DNA from: Mannheimia granulomatis
GTDB lineage: Bacteria > Pseudomonadota > Gammaproteobacteria > Enterobacterales > Pasteurellaceae
Direction of reading: 5' to 3'
Assembly: GCF_011455695.1 (NCBI RefSeq)
Contig: NZ_CP015030.1
Span: 1,911,716 to 1,975,715, forward strand
DNA length: 64,000 bases
A program made the translations under genes and the position numbers. Below are positions 9,719 through 23,302 of this stretch, piece by piece. Below the pieces are notes generated by a model, which had not been told where the DNA came from, did no database searches, and worked only from the letters and a program-made list of their open reading frames with translations. The number at the start of each line of letters is the position of its first letter. Within the stretch, counting starts at the first letter, position 1.

Positions 9719-10345
9719 TTATTTAGAATAAAGCTCAACAATCAGATGTTCATTAATATCTGCTGATAGATCAGAACGCTCAGGACGACGTTTAAATACG
9801 CCTTCCATTTTAGTTGCGTCAACTTCTAACCATGTTGGTTTTTCACGTTGAGTAGCTAATTCTAATGATGCCTTAATACGTGCTTGTTTTTTCGATTTTT
9901 CACGAACAGCAACCACATCATCAACAGAAACTTGGAATGAAGGAATGTTTACTACACGACCGTTTACTACGATAGATTTGTGGCTAACAAGTTGGCGTGC
10001 TTCAGCACGAGTTGCAGCAAAACCCATACGATAAACTACGTTATCTAAACGACCTTCTAATAATACTAATAAGTTTTCACCTGTATTACCTTTTAAGCGA
10101 TTTGCTTCTGTATAATAGTTACGGAATTGACGCTCTAAGATACCATAAATACGGCGAACTTTTTGTTTTTCACGTAATTGACTACCGTAGTCAGATAAAC
10201 GTGGCTTGCGAGCACCATGTTGACCAGGGGCTACATCAAGTCTATTTCTACATTTTGATTCAATCGCACGAACGCCTGATTTTAAGAATAAATCAGTACC
10301 TTCACGACGGCTTAGCTTGAGCTTAGGACCCAAATATCTTGCCAT
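9719..10345 (-). CDS. rpsD: 30S ribosomal protein S4
   Basis: A primary 16S-binding assembly protein and, in E. coli, the translational repressor of its own operon. The 208 residues begin [22 protein letters not shown]. The S4 RNA-binding domain lies around 97-160, with [27 protein letters not shown]-type sequence. The conserved target structure is visible upstream of rpsM, so autoregulation is likely here. Confidence 0.99.
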   Translation of the reverse strand: MARYLGPKLKLSRREGTDLFLKSGVRAIESKCRNRLDVAPGQHGARKPRLSDYGSQLREKQKVRRIYGILERQFRNYYTEANRLKGNTGENLLVLLEGRLDNVVYRMGFAATRAEARQLVSHKSIVVNGRVVNIPSFQVSVDDVVAVREKSKKQARIKASLELATQREKPTWLEVDATKMEGVFKRRPERSDLSADINEHLIVELYSK

Positions 10346-10373
10346 TTTCTTTCTCCAATTATTCTAACGTCAA

Positions 10374-10766
<393 letters not shown>

Positions 10767-10779
10767 TTATCTACTCCGA

Positions 10780-11136
10780 TTATTTTTTGATCGGTTTGCG
10801 TGGACCTTTACGGGTACGCGCATTAGTCTTAGTACGTTGACCACGTACCGGTAAACTACGACGATGACGTAAACCACGGTAGCAACCTAGGTCTAAAAGA
10901 CGTTTGATGCTTAAAGTCACTTCACGACGTAAATCACCTTCGACAGTAAATTTACCAACTTCTTCACGCAGTTTTTCAATCTGCTCTTCAGACAATTCTC
11001 TGATCTTTACATCTTCAGCAATACCCGTTGCAGCACAAATTGCTTTAGCACGAGTTTTACCGATACCGTAAATTGCAGTTAATGCGATTACAGTGTGTTT
11101 TTGATCAGGAATGTTAATGCCTGCAATACGGGCCAC
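10780..11136 (-). CDS. rpsM: 30S ribosomal protein S13
   Basis: A 118-residue 30S head protein that contacts the 50S subunit and P-site tRNA. It begins [22 protein letters not shown], with the [22 protein letters not shown] tail. The start codon is GTG, preceded by AGGAGTGCATA. This arrangement is the same as the E. coli rpsM start, which is part of the S4-controlled leader. It is the first gene of the alpha operon. Confidence 0.98.
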   Translation of the reverse strand: MARIAGINIPDQKHTVIALTAIYGIGKTRAKAICAATGIAEDVKIRELSEEQIEKLREEVGKFTVEGDLRREVTLSIKRLLDLGCYRGLRHRRSLPVRGQRTKTNARTRKGPRKPIKK

Positions 11137-11220
11137 TATGCACTCCTATTATTTAAGTTTATTGATATACTGATCTTGAAAAGCCCGTTTCAGGATACTC
11201 AAACAGTATATCAGGACGAA
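11126..11220 (-). promoter_or_regulatory. Alpha-operon leader (S4 translational-repression pseudoknot)
   Basis: Read on the minus strand, GATATACTG and CAGTATATC form a 9-bp closing stem around GAGTATCCTGAAACGGGCTT. Then come an A/T-rich stretch, AGGAGTGCATA and the GTG start of rpsM. From memory, the inner GAGTATCCTGAAA...CGGGCTTTTCA core and the AGGAGTGCATAGTG segment are nearly identical to the E. coli alpha leader that S4 binds. The outer stem differs in sequence but keeps pairing, which supports a conserved RNA structure. Confidence 0.85.
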
Positions 11221-11274
11221 TGAGCTGAGCAGTATAACTGCTCAGCAGGTTCTTTGCAAGAAATATGCGTAAAA

Positions 11275-11388
11275 TTAACCTTGACGTTGCTTGTGTTTAG
11301 GATCGCTACAAATTACACGAACCACACCTTCACGTTTGATTACTTTACAATTACGGCACATTCTTTTAACTGAAGCACGAACTTTCAT
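11275..11388 (-). CDS. rpmJ: 50S ribosomal protein L36
   Basis: A 37-residue zinc-ribbon protein of the large subunit, below the usual ORF cutoff. It starts [20 protein letters not shown] and ends KHKQRQG. The zinc ligands Cys11, Cys14, Cys27 and His32 are all present, so it is the zinc-containing form. It lies 21 nt downstream of secY as the last spc-operon gene, ahead of the alpha leader. E. coli L36 is one residue longer. Confidence 0.97.
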   Translation of the reverse strand: MKVRASVKRMCRNCKVIKREGVVRVICSDPKHKQRQG

Positions 11389-11409
11389 TGCTTATCCTTT
11401 GTTAAGGGC

Positions 11410-12732
11410 TTATTGACCTAAGCCTTTTAAGTTAGCTTTCTTCAACACAGAATCATATTGTTGAGACATTAAATGGCTCTGAACCTGTGCGATGAAATCC
11501 ATAATAACAACCACTACGATTAATAAAGAGGTTCCACCTAATTGGAATGGAACTTTCCATAATGATGTAATGATATAAGGAACCAAACAAACAAAAGTAA
11601 TATACAACGCACCGATTAAAGTTAAGCGCGTCATTACTTTATCAATATAACGAGATGTTTGTTCGCCTGGTCGATAACCTGGTACAAACGCACCTGATTT
11701 CTTAAGATTATCCGCTGTATCACGAGGATTATACTGCATTCCTGTATAAAAGAATGCGAAGAAAATCACTGCCATTGTAAATAATACAATATACAATGGT
11801 TGACCTGGCTGTAATAATTGTGAAAGGTTAAATAACCATTCAAAACCTTCACTTTGACCAAACCATTGAGTAATACTTGCAGGGAATAAAATAATACTTG
11901 AAGCAAAAATTGCCGGTATTACGCCTGCCATATTAACTTTAAGTGGTAAGTGAGAAGATCTTGCAGGTGCCATCATTCTACCTTGCTGGCGACTTGCATA
12001 ATTCACAACAATTCTTCTTTGTCCACGTTCAACAAAAACAACAAAATAAGTTACTGCAAATGCAATTATTGCTACTAGTAATAATACAATGAAAGACAGC
12101 TCACCTTGGCGAGTTTGCTCAATTGTCTGCCCAATTGTTGCAGGAAGATCTGCAACAATACCTGCAAAAATAATCAATGAGATACCGTTTCCGATACCAC
12201 GTTCAGTGATTTGCTCACCTAGCCACATTAGGAACATAGTTCCCGTTACTAAGCTAATTACAGAAGTTATATAGAATAACATACTTGGATTAGGAACTAA
12301 TCCTTGTACCATATTCGGTAGGGCTAATGAAATACCAATAGACTGAATAAATGCTAATAGCAATGTACCATATCGCGTATATTTGCTAATTTTTCTACGA
12401 CCAGCCTCACCTTCTTTTTTCAATTCAGCTAGAGGGGGATGAATCGCTGTCAATAATTGAATAATAATTGACGCTGAAATATAAGGCATAATACCTAATG
12501 CAAATATAGATGCACGGCTTAAAGCACCACCAGAGAACATATTAAACATATCAATGATGGTGCCTTGCTGTTGTCGAATTAATTCGGATAATACAGAAGC
12601 ATCAATGCCAGGAACAGGTATAAAAGAACCGATACGGAAAACGATTAACGCACCTAAAACAAATAACAATCTTGATTTAAGCTCGCCAGTCCCTTTTTGT
12701 GTACTACCTTGGTACCCTGGTTGCTTTGCCAT
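11410..12732 (-). CDS. secY: Preprotein translocase subunit SecY
   Basis: The channel-forming inner-membrane subunit of SecYEG. The 440 residues carry ten predicted transmembrane helices. The N-terminus begins [25 protein letters not shown]. Signatures are the plug-region [30 protein letters not shown] (about 60-90) and the cytosolic C5 loop with PGYRPGEQT (about 345-360). It follows rplO by 3 nt in the spc operon, as in E. coli. Confidence 0.99.
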   Translation of the reverse strand: MAKQPGYQGSTQKGTGELKSRLLFVLGALIVFRIGSFIPVPGIDASVLSELIRQQQGTIIDMFNMFSGGALSRASIFALGIMPYISASIIIQLLTAIHPPLAELKKEGEAGRRKISKYTRYGTLLLAFIQSIGISLALPNMVQGLVPNPSMLFYITSVISLVTGTMFLMWLGEQITERGIGNGISLIIFAGIVADLPATIGQTIEQTRQGELSFIVLLLVAIIAFAVTYFVVFVERGQRRIVVNYASRQQGRMMAPARSSHLPLKVNMAGVIPAIFASSIILFPASITQWFGQSEGFEWLFNLSQLLQPGQPLYIVLFTMAVIFFAFFYTGMQYNPRDTADNLKKSGAFVPGYRPGEQTSRYIDKVMTRLTLIGALYITFVCLVPYIITSLWKVPFQLGGTSLLIVVVVIMDFIAQVQSHLMSQQYDSVLKKANLKGLGQ

Positions 12733-12735
12733 CTA

Positions 12736-13170
12736 TTATTCCTCGATAGAACCGCCAGCAGCTTCGATAGCAGCTTTAGCACCTTTAGTTACACGTAAGC
12801 CTTTAACCACAACTGCTTTTTCAATTTTACCTGCTAAAATCACTTTAGCTGATAAAATATCTTTAGTAATGATATTAGCTGCTTTTAACGCATCTAAAGT
12901 TACTTCGTTACCATCTACTTTAGCTAAGTCGTTTAAACGAATTTCAGCTACGCGTAACGCTTGTAGTGAAGTAAAACCAAATTTTGGTAAACGACGGTAT
13001 AAAGGCATTTGACCACCCTCGAAACCACGGCGAACTTTTCCACCTGAACGAGATTTTTGACCTTTATGACCACGACCACCAGTTTTACCTAAACCAGAAC
13101 CAATACCGCGACCTAAACGTTTTGCACTGTGCTTAGCACCTTCAGCCGGAGAAAGAGAATTTAAACGCAT
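12736..13170 (-). CDS. rplO: 50S ribosomal protein L15
   Basis: 144 residues, the same as the E. coli length. It begins [38 protein letters not shown] with the glycine/arginine-rich N-terminal extension that threads into 23S rRNA. It lies between rpmD and secY. Confidence 0.99.
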   Translation of the reverse strand: MRLNSLSPAEGAKHSAKRLGRGIGSGLGKTGGRGHKGQKSRSGGKVRRGFEGGQMPLYRRLPKFGFTSLQALRVAEIRLNDLAKVDGNEVTLDALKAANIITKDILSAKVILAGKIEKAVVVKGLRVTKGAKAAIEAAGGSIEE

Positions 13171-13174
13171 TCTA

Positions 13175-13351
13175 TTATTCCTCCACTTTAACCATATAAG
13201 ATACTTGATTGATCATACCACGCACTGCTGGTGTATCTTCAAGTTCTACAGTATGACGAATATGACGAAGACCTAAGCCTTTTAACGTTGCTTTATGTTT
13301 CGGTAAACGAGCGATAGAGCTACGAGTTTGAGTTACTTTAATTTTTGCCAT
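13175..13351 (-). CDS. rpmD: 50S ribosomal protein L30
   Basis: A 58-residue protein beginning [20 protein letters not shown]. The frame is open to a TTG at 13357. The ATG at 13351 gives the conserved start and near-normal length (59 in E. coli). It lies between rpsE and rplO, with 4-6 nt spacers. Confidence 0.97.
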   Translation of the reverse strand: MAKIKVTQTRSSIARLPKHKATLKGLGLRHIRHTVELEDTPAVRGMINQVSYMVKVEE

Positions 13352-13357
13352 ATCCAA

Positions 13358-14226
<869 letters not shown>

Positions 14227-14240
14227 AGTGTTACCTTACT

Positions 14241-14774
14241 TTACTTTTTCTTCGCTTCTTTAGTACGTACTACTTCATCAGAGTAACGTACACCTTTACC
14301 TTTATAAGGCTCAGGTTTGCGGTATGCACGAATATCTGCTGCCACTTGACCGATTAACTGTTTGTCAGCACTTTTCAGAATAATTTCTGTTTGTGATGGA
14401 CATTCACCAGTTACGCCTGCTGGCAACGCGTGTTCTACAGGGTGTGAGAAACCTAAACTTAAAGCAACTGAGTTACCTTTCATTTGAGCTCTGTAACCAA
14501 CACCCACTAATTGCAATTTCTTAGTAAAGCCTTCAGTAACACCGATAACCATAGCATTAACAAGTGCACGAGCAGTACCTGCTTGCGCATCTGCATTAGC
14601 AACACCTTCACGAGGTGCAAAAGTTAATGCGTTAGCGTCATGTTTTACTTCAACTGCATGATGAATTTCGCGAGATAACTCGCCGTTTTTACCTTTAACT
14701 GTTAATAGCTGACCGTTAAGTTTTACCTCAACACCGGCAGGAATATTAACAGGTGCTTTTGCAACACGAGACAT
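14241..14774 (-). CDS. rplF: 50S ribosomal protein L6
   Basis: A 177-residue protein near the factor-binding site. It has two repeated L6 domains. The second contains the signature [24 protein letters not shown] at the C-terminus. It lies in the spc operon between rpsH and rplR. Confidence 0.99.
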   Translation of the reverse strand: MSRVAKAPVNIPAGVEVKLNGQLLTVKGKNGELSREIHHAVEVKHDANALTFAPREGVANADAQAGTARALVNAMVIGVTEGFTKKLQLVGVGYRAQMKGNSVALSLGFSHPVEHALPAGVTGECPSQTEIILKSADKQLIGQVAADIRAYRKPEPYKGKGVRYSDEVVRTKEAKKK

Positions 14775-14790
14775 TTTTCCTACCTCTCTA

Positions 14791-15183
14791 TTATGCTACG
14801 TAACAGATAATTTCACCGCCTAAACCTGCTTGACGAGCAGCACGGTCGGTCATTACACCTTTAGATGTAGAAACAACTGCGATACCTAAACCACCCATTA
14901 CTTTTGGTAACTCGTCTTTACGTTTGTAAATACGAAGACCAGGACGGCTTACACGTTGAATACTTTCCACAACTGGTTTATTTTGGAAATATTTTAAAGT
15001 AATTTCCAGTTCAGGTTTTGCACCCTCAACAACTTTAACGCTTTCGATATAACCTTCTTCAGCTAAAACATTTGCAATAGCAACTTTTAACTTAGATGAA
15101 GGCATACTGATTGCAACTTTATTCGCAGCTTGACCGTTACGAATACGGGTCAGCATATCTGCGATTGGATCTTGCATGCTCAT
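14791..15183 (-). CDS. rpsH: 30S ribosomal protein S8
   Basis: A 130-residue primary 16S-binding protein, and in E. coli the translational repressor of the spc operon. It begins [22 protein letters not shown]. The C-terminal signature is [21 protein letters not shown]. Two in-frame ATGs occur at the start, and the upstream one (15183) reproduces the family MSMQD N-terminus. Confidence 0.99.
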   Translation of the reverse strand: MSMQDPIADMLTRIRNGQAANKVAISMPSSKLKVAIANVLAEEGYIESVKVVEGAKPELEITLKYFQNKPVVESIQRVSRPGLRIYKRKDELPKVMGGLGIAVVSTSKGVMTDRAARQAGLGGEIICYVA

Positions 15184-15219
15184 GTATTTACTCCCATGAT
15201 TCCAAATTAAAAGAGGTTA

Positions 15220-15525
15220 TTACCAGCTAGCTTTCTTAAGACCCGGGATTTCGCCACGCATTGCAGCTTCACGGACTTTAATACGGCTTAAACCAAACTT
15301 ACGAAGTACACCATGTGGACGACCAGTTTGACGGCAACGATTACGCTGACGAATCGGGCTAGAATCACGTGGAAGTGTTTGTAATTTTAACACTGCATCC
15401 CAACGTTCTTCATCTGAAGAGTTTACATCAGAGATGATTTTCTTTAACTCTTCACGTTTTGCGTAGAATTTATCAGCTAATTTAGCACGTTTTACATCAC
15501 GTGCGATCATTGATTGTTTTGCCAC
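15220..15525 (-). CDS. rpsN: 30S ribosomal protein S14 (zinc-independent form)
   Basis: A 101-residue S14 beginning [20 protein letters not shown] and ending [17 protein letters not shown]. No CxxC...CxxC ribbon is present, so it is the long C-minus form. The start codon is GTG at 15525, with AAGGTAGG ahead of it. The next ATG would remove the conserved N-terminus. It lies between rplE and rpsH. Confidence 0.98.
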   Translation of the reverse strand: MAKQSMIARDVKRAKLADKFYAKREELKKIISDVNSSDEERWDAVLKLQTLPRDSSPIRQRNRCRQTGRPHGVLRKFGLSRIKVREAAMRGEIPGLKKASW

Positions 15526-15536
15526 GATAACCTACC

Positions 15537-16405
<869 letters not shown>

Positions 16406-16417
16406 TACATTCTCTCC

Positions 16418-16801
<384 letters not shown>

Positions 16802-16804
16802 TTA

Positions 16805-16855
16805 AATAAAAAAAACACCCTTTCGGGACGAACCTGTTTACACTATATAAACAGG
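16805..16855 (-). promoter_or_regulatory. spc-operon leader hairpins (possible attenuator)
   Basis: On the minus strand the leader starts with a perfect 8-bp hairpin (arms 16833-16840 and 16848-16855, CCTGTTTA/TAAACAGG). A short CCC-GAAA-GGG hairpin (16818-16827) and TG followed by eight T come next, just before the rplN Shine-Dalgarno. The second element looks like a weak intrinsic terminator. Regulation is inferred only. Confidence 0.4.
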
Positions 16856-16861
16856 ATGCAA

Positions 16862-16891
16862 AATATACTACAAAATAGAGGAATTAATCAA
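16862..16891 (-). promoter_or_regulatory. Candidate sigma-70 promoter of the spc operon
   Basis: On the minus strand TTGATT (16886-16891), an 18-nt spacer and TATATT (16862-16867) fit a sigma-70 promoter between the S10-operon terminator and rplN. Another TTGACA lies further upstream but lacks a well-spaced -10. Confidence 0.5.
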
Positions 16892-17023
16892 GTTATTTTT
16901 AAGGATTATTTTCTTTCCTGTAGCACCATTCAGATTTATATTTCTAAAGTAAAATATAAATACTCAAAGCTTTAAACAAGCTGTCAAAAAACCCTAATTT
17001 TTTGCAAAAGCAATGAGACTAAA

Positions 17024-17056
17024 ATAAAAACCTCGGTAGTAACCGAGGTTTTTATT
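17024..17056 (-). terminator. Rho-independent terminator of the S10 operon
   Basis: AATAAAAACCTCGGT and ACCGAGGTTTTTATT form a long stem with a short TA-type loop after rpsQ. U-rich sequence lies on the minus side. It separates the S10 and spc operons. Confidence 0.9.
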
Positions 17057-17069
17057 TGATAATAGTTAA

Positions 17070-17327
17070 TTAAGCAACAATTGCTTTTTCAACTACACGA
17101 ACTAAAGTCCAAGATTTAGTTTTTGAAACAGGACGACATTCCTTAATTTCAACAACATCACCTAATTTAGCTTCGTTATTTTCATCGTGTACATGAAGTT
17201 TAGTTGTACGACGGATAAACTTACCATAAATTGGATGTTTAACTGTACGTTCGATAGCAACTACAAATGATTTATCCATTTTGTCGCTAACCACTTTACC
17301 TTGTACTGTACGAATTTTATCAGTCAT
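17070..17327 (-). CDS. rpsQ: 30S ribosomal protein S17
   Basis: An 85-residue OB-fold primary 16S-binding protein. It contains [22 protein letters not shown] and [21 protein letters not shown]. It is the last gene of the S10 operon. Its ATG overlaps the rpmC stop by one base, so translation is coupled. Confidence 0.99.
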   Translation of the reverse strand: MTDKIRTVQGKVVSDKMDKSFVVAIERTVKHPIYGKFIRRTTKLHVHDENNEAKLGDVVEIKECRPVSKTKSWTLVRVVEKAIVA

Positions 17328-17517
17328 TATTCACCCGCCTTTTCGGTTAATACAGTTTTAACTTGTGCAATGCTACGACGCACTTGTTTTAACTGGTGGG
17401 TTTGTTGAAGCTGACCGGTGGCTGCTTGCATACGCAATTTGAATTGTTCACCTAAAAGGTTCACTAACTCACCATTCAGCTCTTCAACACTTTTATTACG
17501 TAGTTCTTGAGCTTTCA

Positions 17518-17518
<1 letters not shown>
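17327..17518 (-). CDS. rpmC: 50S ribosomal protein L29
   Basis: A 63-residue helical protein next to the exit tunnel. It begins [22 protein letters not shown] and contains [23 protein letters not shown]. It overlaps both neighbours (rplP and rpsQ) by a single base. Confidence 0.99.
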
Positions 17519-17928
<410 letters not shown>

Positions 17929-17940
17929 TCAGTGATCTCC

Positions 17941-18648
<708 letters not shown>

Positions 18649-18663
18649 TTATTCTCCACTTAA

Positions 18664-18999
<336 letters not shown>

Positions 19000-19006
19000 T
19001 TACCTC

Positions 19007-19288
<282 letters not shown>

Positions 19289-19312
19289 TTACCTTTTAGT
19301 TAATGAATAAAA

Positions 19313-20134
19313 TTATTTGCCACGACGACGTACGATGAATTTATCAGTACGTTTGTTGTGACGAGTTTTCTTACCTTTGGTTTGAACGCCCCAAGGTGTA
19401 ACAGGATGTTTACCGAAGTTACGACCTTCACCACCACCGTGTGGGTGGTCTACCGGGTTCATTGCAGTACCACGAACTGTTGGACGAATACCTCTCCAAC
19501 GGTTTGCACCTGCTTTACCAAGTACGCGAAGCATATGCTCTGAGTTACCTACTTCACCGATGGTTGCAGTACACTCAGCTAAAACTTTACGCATTTCGCC
19601 TGAACGAAGGCGTAAAGTAACATAGTTACCTTCACGAGCGATAATTTGCACGTAAGCACCTGCAGAACGAGCAATTTGACCACCTTTACCTGGTTTTAAT
19701 TCAACATTGTGAACTGTAGAACCAACAGGGATATTACGCATAGGTAACGCATTACCTACTTTAATCGGAGCTGAAGCACCTGCTTGAATCGTATCACCAG
19801 CAGATAAGCCTTTTGGTGCTAAGATATAACGGCGCTCACCATCTTTATAAAGAACTAATGCAATGTTTGCAGAACGATTTGGATCGTATTCTAAACGCTC
19901 AACAACAGCTGGAATGTCTAATTTGTTACGTTTGAAGTCAATTAAACGATAGTGTTGTTTATGACCGCCACCAATGTGACGAGTTGTGATACGACCTAAA
20001 TTGTTACGACCACCAGTTCTAGATTTAGTATCTAATAATGGTGCATAAGGTTTACCCTTATGTAATTCTGCGTTAACAACTTTAACTACGTGACGACGAC
20101 CAGCGGAGGTCGGCTTACATTTAACGATAGCCAT
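19313..20134 (-). CDS. rplB: 50S ribosomal protein L2
   Basis: A 273-residue primary 23S-binding protein close to the peptidyl transferase centre. The C-terminal signature [29 protein letters not shown] contains the conserved histidine of the family. It follows rplW by 22 nt. Confidence 0.99.
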   Translation of the reverse strand: MAIVKCKPTSAGRRHVVKVVNAELHKGKPYAPLLDTKSRTGGRNNLGRITTRHIGGGHKQHYRLIDFKRNKLDIPAVVERLEYDPNRSANIALVLYKDGERRYILAPKGLSAGDTIQAGASAPIKVGNALPMRNIPVGSTVHNVELKPGKGGQIARSAGAYVQIIAREGNYVTLRLRSGEMRKVLAECTATIGEVGNSEHMLRVLGKAGANRWRGIRPTVRGTAMNPVDHPHGGGEGRNFGKHPVTPWGVQTKGKKTRHNKRTDKFIVRRRGK

Positions 20135-20156
20135 TGTATTTTATTCCTCCGTTTTA

Positions 20157-20462
20157 TTACTCTGCCGCACCTTCAACGAAGTCAAGTGATTGACCTTCTT
20201 GAAGAGTTACATAAGCTTTTTTCCAGTCACTACGACGACCCATTTTAGCACCGCGACGTTTAGTTTTACCTTTAACGATTACAGTACGAACAGAGTCCAC
20301 TTTCACTTCAAATAGTTGCTCAACTGCATTTGCAATTTCAACTTTGTTAGCATCCAATGCTACTTTGAAAACGATAGTGTTGCCTTTTTCAGCATTATTC
20401 GTCGCTTTTTCAGAGATATGTGGTGCTTTTAACACATTTAGCAAACGTTCTTGTTGAATCAT
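20157..20462 (-). CDS. rplW: 50S ribosomal protein L23
   Basis: A 101-residue exit-tunnel protein that docks SRP and trigger factor. It begins [20 protein letters not shown]. Its ATG overlaps the rplD stop (ATGA), which implies coupled translation. Confidence 0.99.
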   Translation of the reverse strand: MIQQERLLNVLKAPHISEKATNNAEKGNTIVFKVALDANKVEIANAVEQLFEVKVDSVRTVIVKGKTKRRGAKMGRRSDWKKAYVTLQEGQSLDFVEGAAE

Positions 20463-21061
20463 GCTAACATCTCCTCAATTTGTTTTACTGCATCAACAGT
20501 AACAACCACTTTATCGAAAGCAATTAAGCTAACTGGGTCGATACCTTGAACATCACGCACATCTACTTTATAAAGGTTGCGCGCAGCTAAGAATAGATTT
20601 TCATCTAAGCTTGCAGTAATGATAAGAGCGTCAGTTAACGCCATATCTTTTAATTTTTGTGCTAATACTTTAGTTTTTGGTGCATCAATTTCAAATTTTT
20701 CAACAACTACTAAACGGTCTTGACGAACCAGTTCAGAAAGAATGCTCTTAATTGCACCACGGTACATTTTTTTGTTCACTTTTTGGCTATGATCTTGTGG
20801 TTTCGCAGCAAAAGTGATACCACCTGAACGCCAGATTGGTGATTTGATGTCACCAGAACGTGCACGGCCTGTACCTTTTTGACGCCAAGGTTTTTTACCT
20901 GAACCAGACACTTCAGCACGAGTTTTTTGAGCACGAGATCCTTGACGAGCACCTGCTGCATAAGCAACAACTACTTGGTGGATTAATGCTTCATTAAACT
21001 CACGTCCGAAGGTAGTTTCAGAAACAGTTAGTGCGTTTGCACCTACAACTTGCAATTCCAT
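20459..21061 (-). CDS. rplD: 50S ribosomal protein L4
   Basis: A 200-residue protein with a tunnel-lining loop ([26 protein letters not shown], about 54-80). In E. coli it also represses the S10 operon by acting on the rpsJ leader. A leader of similar size and Shine-Dalgarno context is present upstream of rpsJ here. Confidence 0.99.
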   Translation of the reverse strand: MELQVVGANALTVSETTFGREFNEALIHQVVVAYAAGARQGSRAQKTRAEVSGSGKKPWRQKGTGRARSGDIKSPIWRSGGITFAAKPQDHSQKVNKKMYRGAIKSILSELVRQDRLVVVEKFEIDAPKTKVLAQKLKDMALTDALIITASLDENLFLAARNLYKVDVRDVQGIDPVSLIAFDKVVVTVDAVKQIEEMLA

Positions 21062-21076
21062 CTCTATCTCCTAGAC

Positions 21077-21703
21077 TTATGCTTTAACTGCTGGTTTAAC
21101 GATAACATCACTATTAGCAGCGCCTGGAACAGCACCTTTAACTAATAATAATTTACGCTCAGCATCTACACGAACAACTTCAAGTGATTGAACAGTTACA
21201 CGCTCAGCACCTAAGTGTCCAGCCATTTTTTTACCTTTAAACACACGACCTGGAGTTTGGTTTTGACCAATAGAACCAAGTACACGATGTGATAAAGAGT
21301 TACCGTGTGTAGCATCTTGAGTACGGAAATTCCAGCGTTTAACACCGCCTTGGAAACCTTTACCTTTTGATGTACCAGTAACATCGACTTTTTTAACATC
21401 TGTGAAGATGTCAACATTGATTTCTTGACCTAAAGTGAATTCTTCACCTTCAGTACGAAATTCCCATAAACCGCGACCAGCTTCAACACCTGCTTTCACG
21501 AAATGACCTGCTTCTGGTTTAGTTACACGACTTGCTTTTTTAGAGCCAGTAGTAACTTGAATTGCAGAATAGCCATCGTTTTCAAGGGTTTTAACTTGAG
21601 TAACACGGTTGGCTTCGATTTCGATAACGGTAACTGGAATAGACACGCCGTCTTCAGTGAAAACGCGGGTCATACCAACTTTACGACCGATTAAACCAAT
21701 CAT
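21077..21703 (-). CDS. rplC: 50S ribosomal protein L3
   Basis: A 208-residue protein that nucleates 50S assembly. It begins [19 protein letters not shown]. Signatures are [17 protein letters not shown] and [32 protein letters not shown]. The glutamine in GQNQTPG is the one methylated by PrmB in E. coli. It is second in the S10 operon. Confidence 0.99.
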   Translation of the reverse strand: MIGLIGRKVGMTRVFTEDGVSIPVTVIEIEANRVTQVKTLENDGYSAIQVTTGSKKASRVTKPEAGHFVKAGVEAGRGLWEFRTEGEEFTLGQEINVDIFTDVKKVDVTGTSKGKGFQGGVKRWNFRTQDATHGNSLSHRVLGSIGQNQTPGRVFKGKKMAGHLGAERVTVQSLEVVRVDAERKLLLVKGAVPGAANSDVIVKPAVKA

Positions 21704-21728
21704 TGTAATAACCTCTTAAAATTCCCAA

Positions 21729-22241
<513 letters not shown>

Positions 22242-22247
22242 GCTGCA

Positions 22248-22276
22248 ATTCTACCTATAAATTATCACTTATGCAA
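22248..22276 (-). promoter_or_regulatory. Candidate sigma-70 promoter of the S10 operon
   Basis: On the minus strand TTGCAT (22271-22276), a 17-nt spacer and TAGAAT (22248-22253) precede a GC-rich GCAGCGC start region. It lies in the 423-bp divergent gap between rpsJ and tfoX. The rest of that gap is AT-rich and shows no gene. Confidence 0.65.
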
Positions 22277-22398
22277 CTATTTTTGCATTTTTTGTTTCGC
22301 ACGCAAAGTACAAAACCTATTAAGATACACAATATTTCCCATACAACAATTGAAGTAACTCAAAGAAAGGATATTTTTATCTTTTTTTATCAAAACTT

Positions 22399-22414
22399 TT
22401 CGAGCAACTTCACA
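22399..22414 (+). promoter_or_regulatory. Candidate CRP/CRP-S site upstream of tfoX
   Basis: TTCGA-GCAACT-TCACA matches the CRP dyad TGTGA-N6-TCACA with a perfect right half. Its left half has C at the position that distinguishes CRP-S sites (TGCGA). It is centred about 100 bp ahead of the tfoX start. This is a single-site match by eye, so it is only suggestive. Confidence 0.35.
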
Positions 22415-22508
22415 ATTCTAGAAAATCCTAGTTGAAATTTAGTGCATAACAGTTTATTCATTGACTTGAACAATAATACACATACCACTTTACGCCAGGA
22501 GGCTAGAC

Positions 22509-23147
22509 ATGAAAGCGACTAATGAAATTAGACAAGAAATTGCCCCTCTATTTTCACCAATTATCGGACAATTTCGACTGAAAACATATTTTTCCTACTA
22601 TGCTGTTTTCAAAAATGATTTAATGATCGCTCTATACCAGAACAATTCCATATACCTACGTATTGCAACTAAATATTCAGAGCTCATTTTTAATCACCCA
22701 GATACAAACCCGTTATGTGATGATAAGATAGGGCTACAAAGTAATAAATTTTATAATCTTCCGGCTGATATTCTTGCCAATAATTCCCTCTTTACTGACT
22801 TAGTTATCTCAATTGTAGATGAGCTTAATCAGCTAAAACAAGAATGCCACAAAAAACGTGCAACTCAAATTAGAAATTTACCTAATATGAATATCAAATT
22901 AGAAAGAATGCTCAAAAAAATCGGAATTCTTTCTATCCAAGATTTCATAGAGGAAGGATATATTAAAGTATTTATTAAGCTAGTTATACAAGGAATAGAT
23001 GTGACTGAGGAGCTACTTTTTAAATTAAATGGGGCTTTAAATCATCAATATATCTACACATTCACAGAACAGCAAAAACGAGAATTAATGCAAGAAGCAA
23101 ATCAAGCCTTATATGAAGCAGGGCTACGTAAACGCTTCGCCTATTAA
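22509..23147 (+). CDS. tfoX: Competence regulator Sxy/TfoX
   Basis: Sxy acts with CRP at CRP-S promoters to switch on DNA-uptake genes. The 212-residue length is close to H. influenzae Sxy (217). A TfoX N-terminal domain spans about 8-105 (PLFSPIIGQFRLKTYFSYYAVFKND). A TfoX C-terminal helix-hairpin domain spans about 120-205. Its LPNMNIKLERMLKKIGILSIQDF closely follows the Sxy LPNLTIKHERALIKVGI pattern. The N-terminal half is poorly conserved, as in other Sxy proteins. It is transcribed away from the S10 operon with its own leader and a strong AGGAGG Shine-Dalgarno. Confidence 0.9.
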   Translation: MKATNEIRQEIAPLFSPIIGQFRLKTYFSYYAVFKNDLMIALYQNNSIYLRIATKYSELIFNHPDTNPLCDDKIGLQSNKFYNLPADILANNSLFTDLVISIVDELNQLKQECHKKRATQIRNLPNMNIKLERMLKKIGILSIQDFIEEGYIKVFIKLVIQGIDVTEELLFKLNGALNHQYIYTFTEQQKRELMQEANQALYEAGLRKRFAY

Positions 23148-23154
23148 ACAATAA

Positions 23155-23170
23155 TGTGATCCAAATCATA
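23155..23170 (+). promoter_or_regulatory. Candidate CRP and/or FNR site upstream of fumC
   Basis: TGTGA-TCCAAA-TCATA matches the CRP consensus at nine of ten dyad positions. The embedded TGAT-CCAA-ATCA also fits an FNR dyad. It lies about 140 bp before fumC and just after the tfoX stop. Confidence 0.45.
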
Positions 23171-23302
23171 AAACTGCCAAAAACTGGTAGGGAATTGCAT
23201 TTCACAGTTCATTTCTTTTCCTTTTATGCTAGTATTTCCTTAATACCTCTAAATTATTAGAAGGTGTCAATTTTAAATTTCATTAAAATTTAGGAGTCAA
23301 GT

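Noticed and set aside
12554-13012. 152-codon + strand ORF across secY and rplO
   Set aside because: It is antisense to two certain genes and has no recognisable domain.
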